A stretch of 64,000 nucleotides of DNA, from NCBI GenBank assembly GCA_019448385.1, contig JAGTXO010000002.1:682001-746000 (forward strand), in the 5' to 3' direction. This stretch comes from Diacronema lutheri. Taxonomy: Eukaryota > Haptophyta > Pavlovophyceae > Pavlovales > Pavlovaceae. A program made the position numbers and the translations under genes. This document shows, one piece after another, positions 9,089-18,935 of the stretch (the first letter of the stretch is position 1; each line of letters starts with the position of its first letter). The notes beneath the pieces were generated by a model. That model was not told where the DNA came from, searched no databases, and saw only the letters and a list, made by a program, of their open reading frames with translations.

Positions 9089-11569
9089 TCAGCTCACGAC
9101 GGTCTTCGCGATCGCCTCGCGGATGCGCACGGGGTCGCGCAGGTCGGCGAGGGAGAGCGCGACGGCCTGCTGATCCTCGTCGCTCACGGGCTGCGCCATG
9201 CGCTTGAGGAAGCGGCGCGAGATGAGCACGCCCATGTCTGCCCCGCGCGCGGGGGGGCCGGGTGCGGGCCGTCGCGCGGTGAGGCGCGACGCGTGCGGCC
9301 AGAGGAGTGCGCGGGCGGCGCAGAGCCGTGCGTGCAACGCGGCCGCACCGGTAGATAGGTTGAGGTGCTCGTCGCCGAGGTGCTGCCGAATCCACTGCGG
9401 CAGCTTGTTGCGCTTGTCCGGCCGGTTGTACCGTGCGTCCGCAAATATGATCAGCCCGTAGTCCGTCTTGCCGCGTATGACTCGGCCCGCGCACTGCGCC
9501 GCCTGCCGCATCGCGTCAAAGGTGATGAAGTCGGCCTCGGACACCTGGCACGCCTCGGAAAGGTACTCGAGGCGCGCGATGAGCGGGCGGCTGCGCGTGT
9601 ACTGGAAGGGGACGCCGAGCAGCAGCACTGCGCGGCCGTAGTGACGGTCAAAGTCGACGCCCTCCGCCACCTTGCCGCGCGCGACGGATAAGAAGACCGC
9701 GCCGCGCCCGCAGTCGCACGCGCGCTTATAGTTCTCAAGCGCGAGAGTGGTCTCCACAATGTCGGGCGTCTCGATGTACACCAGCTTGTGCTCGAGCACG
9801 CGGTCGAGCACAGACGGGAGCCGCCTCGACTGCGGCGCGGGGGGCGCGCCGCCGCTGGTCGGCCGTCGCGCGGCGTTCGGCCTGTCCGCCCACATCCGGA
9901 TCACCTCCTCCATGTACAGGTACGAGGGGAAGAAGGCGACGAGGCCGTCGGGCACGCTTTCGGCCATCTGGATGAGCAACTCGCCGTACGCGCGCACCGT
10001 CGCCTCCTCCGAGCGCGTCTCGAAGCGCGTCGAGAGCACCGTCTGGTCGGCGGCGCGGCAGACGACGAGCGGGCAGATGCAATCGCGCCGGAGTGACATG
10101 GTCAGCGTGCGCACGACGCACGGCCGGAAGCGAAGGAGCTTTGGGTAGAGCTCGATAGGCGAGAGGGTGCCCGATGTGATCACCACCGACTGGAAGCGCT
10201 CGAAGACGTGCTTGATCGCGATCGATGCGTCGAGGCAGCAGAGCTGCATCACCGGGTCGGGCAGCGAAGGCGTGCGGTCGTCCGACGGCTCGAGCAGGAC
10301 CGTGAAGCCCGCCTCGTACGTCGCGCACATCGTCGCGAACTCGGCGACGAGGGTGAGGGGTTGGAACTCCTGCACGTTGGTCACCTCGAGCGTGCGCAGC
10401 AGCGAGCGCAGCCGCTCCGACGCAAACTTGAGCGCCTTTGCGTCAACATTCGCGTCCTGCTGCAGCCCGGCAAGGAAGCGCGCCGGCTTCTCGACGACGC
10501 TGCTCCCCTCGTCGCGGCAGCGCTCGAGGCGGCCCTTCACGTGGCGCACGACACGCTGCAGGAACGTGACGAAATGCTCGGCGCGGCGGATGTTCCCCGG
10601 CACCGCCTCCGAAAGCATCGACTCGGGCAGCACCGGGTTGGCGCGCAGCTCGTCCGTGCGCGCGCCGGCGGGCAGCGCGCCCGACGTAGCGAGGCCGTGC
10701 ACGAGCGCCTGGTACTCGCGGTTGAGTCGCTGCGCGTCGACGCGCTTGAGTCGGGCGACGTCCGCGTAGAGGCGCCCGACATTGCGCTCGCACGCCTGCA
10801 GCGTCGCCTCGCGGAAGTTGATGCTCATCACCTCGATGCACACGTTGTCAATGTTGTGCGCCTCGTCAAACACAACGATCGACTCGCGCCGCAGCGACGA
10901 CGAGATGAGGCCCGAGATCTTCGGGTCGAGCAGGTACTGGTAGTTGTACACGACCACGTCGGCGAACGAGATCGCGTGCCGCGCCAGAAAGTATGGGCAC
11001 CACCCGCGCGCACGCGCGAGCTCCTTGAGCTCGTCGAGCGTGTGGACGCCGTGCGGCAGCGCCGAGTCCGTGCCGTGCGCCTCGAGCGCCTCGAAGAAGG
11101 GGCACGTCTCGACGTCGTGCTTGGCGGCGGCGCGCGCCCGGACCCATGAAGCGGTGAGCGAGCGGCATTTGGTGTCCACCGATTCGCGCTCCGACTCCTG
11201 CGCCACCTTGTCGTGGATGCACAGGTTGCGGCGCGACGAGAGGCCTACGGCGAGCAGCCGGTGCGGCCGGCCGCTGCCGCGCAGGCCGTCGCGGAAGCGC
11301 TCGAGGTGCTGGAGCTCCTGCAGCACCTTCTCCATCTCTGGCACCGTGCGCGTGCAGTACACCAGCTTGCCCACCTCGGGGTGCTTGCGCTGGTACGACG
11401 TGATGAGAGAGAGCATCGACACGGTCTTCCCCGTGCCGGTGGGCATCTCAAGCAGCGCATGCCCCTTCGCATCGAGGGCGCGCTTGATCTCGAGCATGTA
11501 GGCGTATTGCTCGGGGTAGATCTGCGGGTACGGAAAGTCGACGAGCAGCCCGTCCATGTCGAACTCCAT
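9089..11569 (-). CDS. ERCC2: XPD/Rad3 DNA helicase, TFIIH subunit
   Basis: Exons are 11569-9349 and 9237-9089, giving 789 residues against about 760 in animals. It begins MEFDMDGLLVDFPYPQIYPE, the conserved XPD start. Walker A PTGTGKT is at residues 43-49 and the DEAH box is in VVFDEAHNIDN. Four cysteines in RNLCIH, DTKCRS, VETCPF and GWCPYF form the 4Fe-4S site. C-terminal motifs include FLSVARGKVAEGVDF and QCAGRVIRGKTDYG. It unwinds DNA 5'-3' in nucleotide-excision repair and, within TFIIH, supports transcription. The 111-bp intron (9348-9238) is a multiple of three without an in-frame stop; splicing (G|AC) restores the conserved NLSTDMG, so I treat it as an intron. It is divergent from the codanin-like gene, 126 bp away. 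Confidence 0.97.
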   Translation of the reverse strand: MEFDMDGLLVDFPYPQIYPEQYAYMLEIKRALDAKGHALLEMPTGTGKTVSMLSLITSYQRKHPEVGKLVYCTRTVPEMEKVLQELQHLERFRDGLRGSGRPHRLLAVGLSSRRNLCIHDKVAQESERESVDTKCRSLTASWVRARAAAKHDVETCPFFEALEAHGTDSALPHGVHTLDELKELARARGWCPYFLARHAISFADVVVYNYQYLLDPKISGLISSSLRRESIVVFDEAHNIDNVCIEVMSINFREATLQACERNVGRLYADVARLKRVDAQRLNREYQALVHGLATSGALPAGARTDELRANPVLPESMLSEAVPGNIRRAEHFVTFLQRVVRHVKGRLERCRDEGSSVVEKPARFLAGLQQDANVDAKALKFASERLRSLLRTLEVTNVQEFQPLTLVAEFATMCATYEAGFTVLLEPSDDRTPSLPDPVMQLCCLDASIAIKHVFERFQSVVITSGTLSPIELYPKLLRFRPCVVRTLTMSLRRDCICPLVVCRAADQTVLSTRFETRSEEATVRAYGELLIQMAESVPDGLVAFFPSYLYMEEVIRMWADRPNAARRPTSGGAPPAPQSRRLPSVLDRVLEHKLVYIETPDIVETTLALENYKRACDCGRGAVFLSVARGKVAEGVDFDRHYGRAVLLLGVPFQYTRSRPLIARLEYLSEACQVSEADFITFDAMRQAAQCAGRVIRGKTDYGLIIFADARYNRPDKRNKLPQWIRQHLGDEHLNLSTGAAALHARLCAARALLWPHASRLTARRPAPGPPARGADMGVLISRRFLKRMAQPVSDEDQQAVALSLADLRDPVRIREAIAKTVVS

Positions 11570-11695
11570 CGCGGCCCACGCCGCGCCGCTCGCTCGTCCT
11601 TGGCGGACGGGTCGGCGGCACGTGCACGATGGGCGTCGTCCTTTTCCGCCCTCGAGTGAAAAAGGTCGGCCGACTTGGCGAAGCACGGGCGGCCG

Positions 11696-14600
11696 ATGCA
11701 GGCCGCCGTGGGCGCCGTGCTCTCGGGCGAGCTGCCGATCCCCGCGCTCCGCTCGTGGCTCTTGGGTGGGCCGGCGGCCGGCCTGCCGCCCCCATTCGCC
11801 AACGGCGGCGACGATGCGCGCGCCGAGTTTGCGGCCGCCATCTTCGACGCGGTCGCGTCGGCGGCGCACGCGTACACGGCGCAGCATGCCGATCGCGCCG
11901 TCGTGCGCAAGCCGCCGAGGCGCGCGCCACCAGCGCGCGTGCAGCCGGTACGCGTGCCGGCGCGGCTCACGTCCGTCCTCGAACCCGGCGCGGACGTCTT
12001 GCAGCCAAGCGGCGCGCCGGCGCTCCGCCGTGCCGCCGCGCCGTCGGCCGGCGCCCCGACCGTGGGCAGCGACGCCTTCGTCGCGGCGCGGCTGGCCGAG
12101 CCACCGCGCCTTGCGTCCGTTGGGCCGCCGAATATCGATGCGGCCAACTTCCCGGCGCTGGGTGCCGCGCCCGCCGCGCCCCCTCAGCTCGGCGGCGCGC
12201 GCAGCACCGCGCGCCGCGGCAAGCGCCGGATTGCGCCGACGCCGACGCAGCCGTCGCAGCCGCTCACGCCCACAGGCGCCTGTTCGAGCGGCGGCGGCGC
12301 CACCCATCGCGTCGGCACGAGCGGCTCCACCGGCGCCGGCGCGTTTGGCGCCGAGCTGCTCGCCCAATCGCCGCTGGGCGCGGACGGCTCGGACGTCGCG
12401 CACGCGCTAGACCGACTCGAGCTGGCAGGGCGGAGGGCGTCGCGCGAGCTGCTCGCCGCGCAGCCGCTGCCCGCTTCGTTACGCGCGTGCTGCGCGCAGC
12501 CGTCCGTCTCGCTTCCACCCGCAAGCCGCACTGGGCCGCCTCGCGTGCGCCGCGCTCTCGAGAGCCAACTGAGCGCACTGCCGGCGGACGGCTGCCTCGA
12601 CGATGACCAGGTGCGCGAGGCGGTCGCGGGCGGCTCGCTGGCGGATAGGGTCGAGGGTGGGTCGTACGGCGGTGCGCTCGCAACGGTGACCGCGCCGCGC
12701 GCAGGCGCTGCCACCGACGTGCACCACGCGAGCGCCGAGGCACAGTGTCAGGGTCAGGGTCAGGGTCAGGGTCAGGGTCAGGGTCAGGGTCAGGGTCAGG
12801 GTCAGTTGGCACGCGATGCGCAGATGCTGTCAGATGGGCCGGCGCGCGCGCGGCCCACGGACGCCGAGCTGGGTGCGCCGCCGCTCGGCGCAGGCGACGG
12901 TCCGAGCTCGAGCACGGGCGCTTCCTTCGCGCAGCCAGCCGAGCACGACGCGCCGTGCGGCCCGTCGCGTGCCGTCCCCGCCGAACGCCAGAGTGGAGAG
13001 GGGGAGGGGGAGGGCCTCGAGGTGCTGCTCGCGCACCTGCCGCGTGGCGACGCGCTCTCGCGGCTCGCGCAAGTGCACGCCGCCACACTGCTGCTGCGCG
13101 GGCTCTCGGGCGTGCTCCGCTCGCTCCTCCTCCTCGCGCACGCGCTGTGCGCATCCGGACCAAGCGCGCTGTGCGCATCCGGACCAAGCGCGCTGTGCGC
13201 ATCCGGACCAAGCGCGCAGCACGAGCCGCCGCCCAAGCACGGAGCGCAGGCCCACGGGGCGCACGCGCAAGCGGCAAGCGCCGATGGCGAGGCCGGACCG
13301 CACGTCTTCCCGCTCTTCCCGAGCGCGCTCGTCTGCCGCGCGTACGCCGCGGCTGCGCTCGCGGGCGCCGAGCGCGCGCTGCACGGTCTGCCCCCAGTTG
13401 TGCTCAAGAGGGTGTGCGCGGCCGGTGCCCTGCGCCACGCGGACGGCCGCCTGTGCGCGCGCCTCGCGGCGGTGGTCGACGAGGCGGAGCGAGCGACGCT
13501 CGCCGTGCCGTGGAGCCTCGCCGACGCCGCGGGTATGCGCGCGTCGCTCTACGCTCCGCCATCGTGCTCCACAGCCGCGGGTGGCGTGCTCGCGGCAGGG
13601 GGCGCACATGGAGACGTGCGCACGTGGACATGCTCCGCGCCTTGTGCGCCGGGCGCGAGCGAGATCGAAGCTCTCGCGAAGAGCAAGTTCGAGAAGGCGC
13701 TGCGCGACATGGTGGTCGAGGCGTTTCGCGACTCCGTCGCCAGCCGGCTGCGCGCGCGAGCGCCGGCCGGCTTTGCCTCGACCGGCAGCGCGGCGGCGGG
13801 CGCGGGCGGCGCGCGGCCGACCGGCGCGGCGCACGGCGCGGCGTGCGGCAGGCACGGCGGTCGAGGCGACGGTGGCTTTGCCGGCGGCGCGCGGGTGCCA
13901 ACGGGCGCCAGCCGCAGCACATGCACCACGGACACGCCGATTAGCGGTTTGGCCCTGCTCCGCGCGTGGTCTGTACGGATCCTACACGGCGTGCGCGAGG
14001 AGGGTGCGAGGGCGGCCGCGCACGTCCTGCGCGCGGCTGGCGCACAGAGCGGCGACTGCTCCGCCACGCCGTCCGATGCGGCGGCGTCCGTGCACCAATC
14101 GCTCGACGGGACGGTGTGCGGCCGTGCGCTTCACGGCTCGAGCACGAGCACGGCGTTTCCACTGCTCGGCGATGGCGGCGGCACTTTGGCCGAAGGCACG
14201 GCTGCTGAGGCGCTTGCCGAGCGGATCTCGCGCGCGATCCTCTCGCACGTCGCCGAGCAGCTCGTCAGCCTCGTCGCGGAGGCGGCGGTCCGAGAGCGGC
14301 CTGCTGCCGCGGCGCACCGGGCCGCGGCGAGCGTACTTGGCACGGCCGGCGCCGCCGGCGCGGCGGCGAGCGCCGCGCGAGATCCGTCGGCTGTGGCATG
14401 CGTGGGCGTCGGTGTGGAGAGCAGCGGCGCGAGCAGCGCGCGCGCTGCGCTCCCGCCCGCGTGCGACGCGGACGACGCGCGCAGGCAGCCGCGGCCTCAC
14501 GCAACGCAGGTCGCTCGCGCCAACCTGACGGACAGCAAGGCCACGCTGCTCGAGATGCGGCGCGCCGGCGCGGGTCGCGCGCCACTCAACGGGGCTGGTG

Positions 14601-17600
14601 CGGTCGTCGCGGCGCCAGGGCCGCGCGCAGTCGCGGGACGAATGGGCGGTAATCAAGAGCGCGCGCCTCCCGCGGCGCGGTCCGCGGCATGCGCGCCGCC
14701 CGCCGCCGCCGTTGCCAAGCCGAGCGCGAGCGCATCGCGGCGCGTCGGCATGGGGGCCGAGGCGAGCGGCACGGCGCTCGCCCTCGCCGCGACTGCGGAG
14801 GAGCTTTTCGTTGCGCAGCTTCTCGTCGCTGCCGATTCAATCGCGCTCCTCGCCGCGACGCGCACGCGCACGCGCCTCGCGCTGCGCGCGACGCTCACCG
14901 CCGGCAACGGCGGAGGCGCGCGCGCGCCTGGCGCGGCGCCCACCGCCTCGCCGATCCATGCGCTCGCCGCGCCCGGACTCGCGAGCTGGGTGGCGGAGGC
15001 CGAAGCCCTCGCGCGCCTCGCCGCATTCTGCTCATGCGCATCGTATCAAGGCGAATCGCCATGGGGGCCCGAAATGTCCAATCAACATCCGTCGCTCGAC
15101 GAGGAGCGCGCGGGGGGCTCGGCTGCCCACCTCGATTGGGCGCCGTGGGCGCACGTGCGCGCCGCCGCCGCGGCAGTCGACGCGTGCTGCAGCCATGGTG
15201 GAGCGGTGCACGCTGAGCGCGCGCCGGCCGCGGCGGAGGGCAACGCGCACAGCGTCGGTGAGCCGACCGACGTCCCCGAGGCGGACGGCGAAGGGTGCGG
15301 GCCGTGCTCGAGCGGTGCAGCCCGCAGCACCGCGGCGTTGCTCGTCAGCGTCAGCGCAACCGCTGCGTACGCCGCTTCGCTCTACCCGCAGGGCCTCGTG
15401 CCCGTGGCCGAGCATGGCGGCACGGGCGTCGGCACAGGCGCGTGCGTCGGTGCGGCCGTGCGCGCAGCGCTCGGGCGTGTGCGTGCGCTGCCGTCCCTCG
15501 CCCTCGCGGACAGAGGGGAAAATGGGCGCGTGGCAGGAGGCGACGATGATGGTGGCGTCTTTGGCCCCGCGCATCTGCTCCTCGCCTCTCGCCTCGACGT
15601 GCTCGAAGCGCTCGTCGGCGCGCCGCGCCTGCCGACCTTCCCGCCGCAGTGCGCGCGCGACAACCTGGCGTTCGCCGCCGCGCGCGCATGGCACGACCCG
15701 ACCGCCCGGCAGGCGCAGCTGGCGTGGGCGACTTTGCACAGGCAGGCGAGCTCGCTCCTGCTTGAGCCGGCGGACATGCGCTGGGCTCTGGCCGCGCTTG
15801 TGCGGCAGGCACGCGCGCCCTCTCTCGCGCACGGCCCGCCCGGCGCACGGCCGGACGCGCACGGCCCGCCCGGCTCGCACGCGCCCGCCGGCGCGCCGTC
15901 GGCGGAGCGGTGGCCAGTATGCAACGATGGCTCCTCGAGCTGCGGGAATGCGCCAGTATGCAACGATGGCTCCTCGAGCTGCGGGCATGCGCCAGCATGC
16001 AACGATGGCTCCTCGAGCTGCGGGCATGCGCCAGTATGCAACGATGGCTCCTCGAGCTGCGGGCATGCGCCAGTATGCAACGATGGCTCCTCGAGCTGCG
16101 GGCATGCGCCAGTATGCAACGATGGCTCCTCGAGCTGCGGGCATGCGCCAGTATGCAACGATGCCTCCTCGAGCTGCGTGCATGCGCCAGTATGCAACGA
16201 TGGCTCCTCGAGCTGCGGGCACGCGCCTGCCCTGGCGTGCCTTGCTGCAGCGCACGGCGCGACGATGCACGAGGCGCTCGCGGCTATGACGCCGTGCCAG
16301 CCGCAGCCGCCGCGCCCCACGCCAGGGCAAGGCGCGGGCGCGCCACGAGCGTTCGCTCCGCCTGCGCCTGCGCCTGCGCCTGCGCCCGCGCCGCACGTGC
16401 GCGCCGCGCTACGCGTGAGCTTTGCTCGCAAGCACCCGCAGCTCATCCTGCTTGCCGAGAGCGTGCTCGCGATCATCGGCCCCGACGCGCTCGACAGCAT
16501 CGCCGCCGCAGTCGCCGCCCTGCTCTCGCCCGCAGACGCGCAGCGCGCCGCCGAGCGCGCATTTCTCGAGCCCGCCTCGGCCGCGCGGCCGCACGCCGCT
16601 GAGCTGGGCGACGAGCGGCGCGACGTGCTGCACCGCGCGCTTGAGCACGCGCTGTGTGCGCTCGGGCCGCAGCTGGCGGGCGCACGTGCGCGAGGCGCTG
16701 CTGACCTGCGCGGGCGCATCGGTGGCGCACTGCACGCGCTTGCGCCGCGCGCTGAGCACGAGAGCGCAGTCGTCGCGCACGCCGCGGCCATCTGCGCGGA
16801 CGAGGCGGCGCTATGGCTCGGCAGCGCGCTGCCCACCGCCGTGCAAGCGCGCCTCACGCCGACGCTCGCCGCGGCGCTTCGCGCGGCTGGCAGGCGGCGA
16901 CGGGACGCGGCCGAGCTCGCTCTGGCGGGCGCAAATGCATCGCCGCGCGCGGCGACGTGCGGCGGACTGCAACTGCAGCGGTCGCGCGCCACCCACACGC
17001 CATCGTTCGCACAGCGCATCGTACTGCGCACGCCGGCCGCGGACTCGCCGATCCGCGCCTCGCCGCATAGCCCTGACGCGCCGCGCACGCCAAGGAGCAC
17101 CGCTGGCGCGGGGTCGAGCGGCAGTGCGAGCAGCGCGAGAGGCTCGGCACGCCGCGGTGTGCGCGCAACGGTCTACGCGCAGGCGGTGGACGAGGTGGCG
17201 ACGCTGCTCGCCAAGCTGCGCGCGAGTTGCACCTCCGAGCCCGCGTGCGCGCACGCCGCCCTCCTCGCGGCGCGCGGCAACGGCGGGCGCGTCGGCGCCG
17301 ACGCACCGACCGACGCCGTCCGCCTGGCGCGCGTGCGCGTGGCGGAGACGGCGCGCAGGCTGCAGGACACGATCTTCGTCGCTGCGCGCGCGGCGGACGA
17401 GCGGCGCGCGCGCGCCGCGGCGGGCGGTTTGCCAGGCTCGGCTCGCTCGGCCCGCCGGCTTTCGGCGAGCGCGCCGCAAGGCGAGGGCGTGGCGCCGTCC
17501 GCCGCGCCGGCGTCGGTGGGCGGCGGGCCGGCGGCAGCACGCGACGGCCGCGCGCGTGACGCCACTCGGAGCGCAGCCGGCAGACGCGAGCGGTGTGTCG

Positions 17601-18865
17601 CGGCCGTGTGCGGGAATGCGCTCGCCAGTAGCAGCCTCTGCCGCGCTGCCGCGGCCGAGACAGGCCAGTGGGCGCTTGCGCCGCCCGCCGCGCCTTTGCC
17701 ACCCGCCGCGCCGCCATCGTACGCCCCCTTAGGCGTGGAGCAGTCGCCGCTCGGCGAGGCGGCCATCGTTCTCGCCCTCGCGGCCGCGTGTGCGCTCGGC
17801 CGCGAGTGGCGCACGATGGCGTCGCCGCCTGCGCTCGCGCGCGCGCATTCGGCAGACGGCGGCGGCGGCGGCGGCGCAGCGCCATCGTCGCCGTCGCCGC
17901 CGCGCGCACAGGGCCGTGCGCTCTCGACGGACGGCAAGAGCGCGGACGCACAGCTCGTCCCTCTGCTGCGTGCAATCGCGTCCTTCGAGGGGCAATCCGC
18001 AGCTTCGGCGCGCGATCTCGTCAGCTCGCTCCTCTCGCGCGCGCAAGCTGCGGCAGCGGCGCTGTGCTGCCAAGGCGACGATGCGCCAGGCGCCTGCCCC
18101 CACCCGCAGCAGCAGGCGAGCGCGCCCGCTGCCGGCGGCGATGCAGCAACGGAGGGCTTCGGCCGGACGGGCGCGCTCACGAGCAGCTCGGACAACGACG
18201 ACGACTGCGCCTTCAGCTCAGGCGAGGAGTGGCATGCGAGCGCGGACGTGCCGCGCACGCGAGCGAGCGCCGCCGGCTCGCCGAGCACGCTCTCGACGCC
18301 TCCCTCGGTCCGGCGAACGGCCTGCACAGCGGCCGGACACTGCACGCTCGGCCGGAGCAGGAGGGCGCCGCGCCCTCTGCTCCGCAGAGGGCTCGTCGCC
18401 GTGCTTCGTGCACTCGTCACGCACGGCCTGCTCAGCGGACCCGCGCTCGCGGCAACGTGCGCGCAGTGGGTCGAGCGCGAGTGGCGCAGTGGGTCGCACA
18501 TACACCACGCCGTCGGTGGTGCGCTGTGCGACCTCGCACGCCCGCGCCGCCGCAGCACGCGCGCCACGGGCTGCGCTCCTGCACCCGTGGCGAGCGCCAT
18601 GCCTGACGTGCCGCCGTCATCGGTCTCGTACGCGCAGCTCGTCGGCGCCCTCGTGCTCGCTGCGCGCGCCGCTGCTCACGCCGGCAGTGAGGCGCTCGCA
18701 CCGTACGCGACGGGATCGACCGCTGACGAGGCACGCCCTTGGCAAAACGACGGCCTAGAGCGCGCGGTGCTCGAGCTCACGCATGACCTGCAGCTCGCCG
18801 CGCGACACGATTCAGAGGGCGCGCGTCTCTACGTGAGCGCGCCTGCTTCTGAGATCGGCACTTAG
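11696..18865 (+). CDS. CDAN1: Codanin-1-like protein, giant single exon
   Basis: One uninterrupted frame of 2,389 residues from ATG 11696; animal codanin-1 is about 1,230. The N-terminus (QAAVGAVLSGELPIPALRSW) resembles codanin-1. Residues ~143-183 carry PPNIDAANFPALG and then KRRIAPTP, matching codanin's PPNLSNLEEFPPVG...RRINPTP, the ASF1-binding B-domain. Far downstream, segments such as VSFARKHPQLILLAESVLAI, AAICADEAALWLGSALPTAV and LVAVLRALVTHGLLSGPALA align with codanin's C-terminal helices. Codanin-1 binds histone chaperone ASF1 and limits its nuclear import. The extra length is alanine-rich, low-complexity sequence with three internal tandem repeats. Weak points are the low overall identity and the extreme length. 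A TTG 21 bp upstream is in frame but not a plausible start. Confidence 0.72.
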   Translation: MQAAVGAVLSGELPIPALRSWLLGGPAAGLPPPFANGGDDARAEFAAAIFDAVASAAHAYTAQHADRAVVRKPPRRAPPARVQPVRVPARLTSVLEPGADVLQPSGAPALRRAAAPSAGAPTVGSDAFVAARLAEPPRLASVGPPNIDAANFPALGAAPAAPPQLGGARSTARRGKRRIAPTPTQPSQPLTPTGACSSGGGATHRVGTSGSTGAGAFGAELLAQSPLGADGSDVAHALDRLELAGRRASRELLAAQPLPASLRACCAQPSVSLPPASRTGPPRVRRALESQLSALPADGCLDDDQVREAVAGGSLADRVEGGSYGGALATVTAPRAGAATDVHHASAEAQCQGQGQGQGQGQGQGQGQGQLARDAQMLSDGPARARPTDAELGAPPLGAGDGPSSSTGASFAQPAEHDAPCGPSRAVPAERQSGEGEGEGLEVLLAHLPRGDALSRLAQVHAATLLLRGLSGVLRSLLLLAHALCASGPSALCASGPSALCASGPSAQHEPPPKHGAQAHGAHAQAASADGEAGPHVFPLFPSALVCRAYAAAALAGAERALHGLPPVVLKRVCAAGALRHADGRLCARLAAVVDEAERATLAVPWSLADAAGMRASLYAPPSCSTAAGGVLAAGGAHGDVRTWTCSAPCAPGASEIEALAKSKFEKALRDMVVEAFRDSVASRLRARAPAGFASTGSAAAGAGGARPTGAAHGAACGRHGGRGDGGFAGGARVPTGASRSTCTTDTPISGLALLRAWSVRILHGVREEGARAAAHVLRAAGAQSGDCSATPSDAAASVHQSLDGTVCGRALHGSSTSTAFPLLGDGGGTLAEGTAAEALAERISRAILSHVAEQLVSLVAEAAVRERPAAAAHRAAASVLGTAGAAGAAASAARDPSAVACVGVGVESSGASSARAALPPACDADDARRQPRPHATQVARANLTDSKATLLEMRRAGAGRAPLNGAGAVVAAPGPRAVAGRMGGNQERAPPAARSAACAPPAAAVAKPSASASRRVGMGAEASGTALALAATAEELFVAQLLVAADSIALLAATRTRTRLALRATLTAGNGGGARAPGAAPTASPIHALAAPGLASWVAEAEALARLAAFCSCASYQGESPWGPEMSNQHPSLDEERAGGSAAHLDWAPWAHVRAAAAAVDACCSHGGAVHAERAPAAAEGNAHSVGEPTDVPEADGEGCGPCSSGAARSTAALLVSVSATAAYAASLYPQGLVPVAEHGGTGVGTGACVGAAVRAALGRVRALPSLALADRGENGRVAGGDDDGGVFGPAHLLLASRLDVLEALVGAPRLPTFPPQCARDNLAFAAARAWHDPTARQAQLAWATLHRQASSLLLEPADMRWALAALVRQARAPSLAHGPPGARPDAHGPPGSHAPAGAPSAERWPVCNDGSSSCGNAPVCNDGSSSCGHAPACNDGSSSCGHAPVCNDGSSSCGHAPVCNDGSSSCGHAPVCNDGSSSCGHAPVCNDASSSCVHAPVCNDGSSSCGHAPALACLAAAHGATMHEALAAMTPCQPQPPRPTPGQGAGAPRAFAPPAPAPAPAPAPHVRAALRVSFARKHPQLILLAESVLAIIGPDALDSIAAAVAALLSPADAQRAAERAFLEPASAARPHAAELGDERRDVLHRALEHALCALGPQLAGARARGAADLRGRIGGALHALAPRAEHESAVVAHAAAICADEAALWLGSALPTAVQARLTPTLAAALRAAGRRRRDAAELALAGANASPRAATCGGLQLQRSRATHTPSFAQRIVLRTPAADSPIRASPHSPDAPRTPRSTAGAGSSGSASSARGSARRGVRATVYAQAVDEVATLLAKLRASCTSEPACAHAALLAARGNGGRVGADAPTDAVRLARVRVAETARRLQDTIFVAARAADERRARAAAGGLPGSARSARRLSASAPQGEGVAPSAAPASVGGGPAAARDGRARDATRSAAGRRERCVAAVCGNALASSSLCRAAAAETGQWALAPPAAPLPPAAPPSYAPLGVEQSPLGEAAIVLALAAACALGREWRTMASPPALARAHSADGGGGGGAAPSSPSPPRAQGRALSTDGKSADAQLVPLLRAIASFEGQSAASARDLVSSLLSRAQAAAAALCCQGDDAPGACPHPQQQASAPAAGGDAATEGFGRTGALTSSSDNDDDCAFSSGEEWHASADVPRTRASAAGSPSTLSTPPSVRRTACTAAGHCTLGRSRRAPRPLLRRGLVAVLRALVTHGLLSGPALAATCAQWVEREWRSGSHIHHAVGGALCDLARPRRRSTRATGCAPAPVASAMPDVPPSSVSYAQLVGALVLAARAAAHAGSEALAPYATGSTADEARPWQNDGLERAVLELTHDLQLAARHDSEGARLYVSAPASEIGT
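12744..12806 (+). repeat. Hexamer repeat GGTCAG in codanin-like gene
   Basis: About ten copies of a 6-bp unit encoding alternating Gly-Gln. Confidence 0.95.
13142..13216 (+). repeat. 24-bp repeat, three copies
   Basis: Encodes ALCASGPS three times within the codanin-like protein. Confidence 0.92.
15914..16225 (+). repeat. 39-bp coding minisatellite, eight copies
   Basis: Eight near-identical units encode the 13-mer CNDGSSSCGHAPV; only single substitutions separate them (for example CNDASSSCVHAP). Every unit has two cysteines six residues apart. Confidence 0.95.
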
Positions 18866-18935
18866 GGGGCAATGGGCAAGATTCACAAGCATCCACCGCT
18901 GTGGGGTTTGTCATTCCGTGACAATCCAAGGGGCC

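Noticed and set aside
9237-9349. XPD read-through without an intron
   Set aside because: The 111-bp insert is in frame, but removing it restores NLSTDMGVLISRRFL, matching NLTVDEGVQVAKYFL of animal XPD exactly.
11675-11695. In-frame TTG 21 bp upstream of the codanin-like ATG as a start
   Set aside because: A nuclear eukaryotic gene with a good ATG at 11696; the extra seven residues have no support. The same reasoning moved the starts of the TM protein (19901), ADCK2 (20002), CCD (31763), START (34830), P450 (61174) and others to the first ATG.
15914-16225. CRISPR-like regular repeats
   Set aside because: Units are directly adjacent without unique spacers, keep the reading frame and lie in a eukaryotic exon: a coding minisatellite.
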